In this document: in pieces, positions 6,464-6,518 of the stretch | Position numbering within the stretch: the stretch's first letter is position 1 | Layout of the letters: every line of letters begins with the position of its first letter | Assembly: GCA_007128995.1 (NCBI GenBank) | Contig: SKWJ01000407.1 | Span: 1-6,518 of the forward strand | Length of the DNA: 6,518 nucleotides | Direction of reading: 5' to 3' | From: Paracoccaceae bacterium | GTDB taxonomy: Bacteria; Pseudomonadota; Alphaproteobacteria; Rhodobacterales; Rhodobacteraceae | Position numbers and translations under genes: made by a program | The notes under the pieces: model-generated | What the model was told of the DNA's origin: nothing | The model's input: only the letters and a program-made list of their open reading frames with translations | Database searches by the model: none

Positions 6464-6518
6464 TCAGCGCAACCTGTCAACGCCCCCCAGAAACAGATCC
6501 GTGGCCAGATCGGCATAA
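6464..6518 (-). CDS. C-terminal end of a minus-strand gene, product not identifiable
   Basis: Read from the right edge, one minus-strand frame gives YADLATDLFLGGVDRLR and then TGA at 6464-6466. The amphipathic pattern looks like the last helix of a protein; the A-D-L-A-x-D-L-F-L-x-G ending is reminiscent of TetR-type regulators, but 17 residues cannot establish that. It would be convergent with rpsO, ending 22 bases beyond the terminator hairpin. The other minus-strand frame, open from 6516, reads through the hairpin and antisense to rpsO and is not credible. Confidence 0.4.
   Translation of the reverse strand, partial: YADLATDLFLGGVDRLR

Overview
The window looks like ordinary chromosome from an alphaproteobacterium, most likely of the Rhodobacteraceae. 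The support is high-GC coding sequence with strong codon bias, the protein sequences themselves, a gltD-then-gltB gene order, and a small protein that resembles a domain I associate with Rhodobacteraceae RTX-type proteins. That assignment is inference; no database search was possible. I see no mobile element, CRISPR array, tRNA or rRNA.

Layout. Positions 1-2970 (minus) hold the first 990 codons of gltB, the large subunit of NADPH glutamate synthase, cut by the left edge. Thirty bases upstream of it, gltD (3001-4443, minus) encodes the small subunit complete. The two form a gltD-gltB operon. A 209-base AT-rich region (4444-4652) separates gltD from the divergent uppP (4653-5456, plus), an undecaprenyl-diphosphate phosphatase of the cell envelope. 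Convergent to uppP is a small membrane-anchored protein of unknown function (5532-5873, minus). After a second divergent spacer comes rpsO (6080-6349, plus), ribosomal protein S15, with a structured leader and a downstream terminator hairpin (6417-6442). The right edge catches the last 17 codons of a convergent minus-strand gene.

How the genes work together. GltD supplies electrons from NADPH to GltB, which turns glutamine plus 2-oxoglutarate into two glutamates. UppP recycles the lipid carrier for peptidoglycan synthesis and S15 is an early-binding 30S protein, so the three transcription units have no obvious shared pathway.

The noteworthy signals are regulatory. The gltD/uppP spacer holds two copies of an imperfect palindrome, GTCA-N7-TGAC, whose centres lie 74 bp apart (about seven helical turns). 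One copy fills the spacer of a likely uppP promoter and the other lies near gltD, with A/T tracts between them. The rpsO leader contains a 7-base segment perfectly complementary to the start codon region; it lies in the loop of a possible hairpin, which suggests a pseudoknot for S15 autoregulation. The small protein at 5532-5873 may be a membrane-anchored, stand-alone version of an RTX-associated domain.
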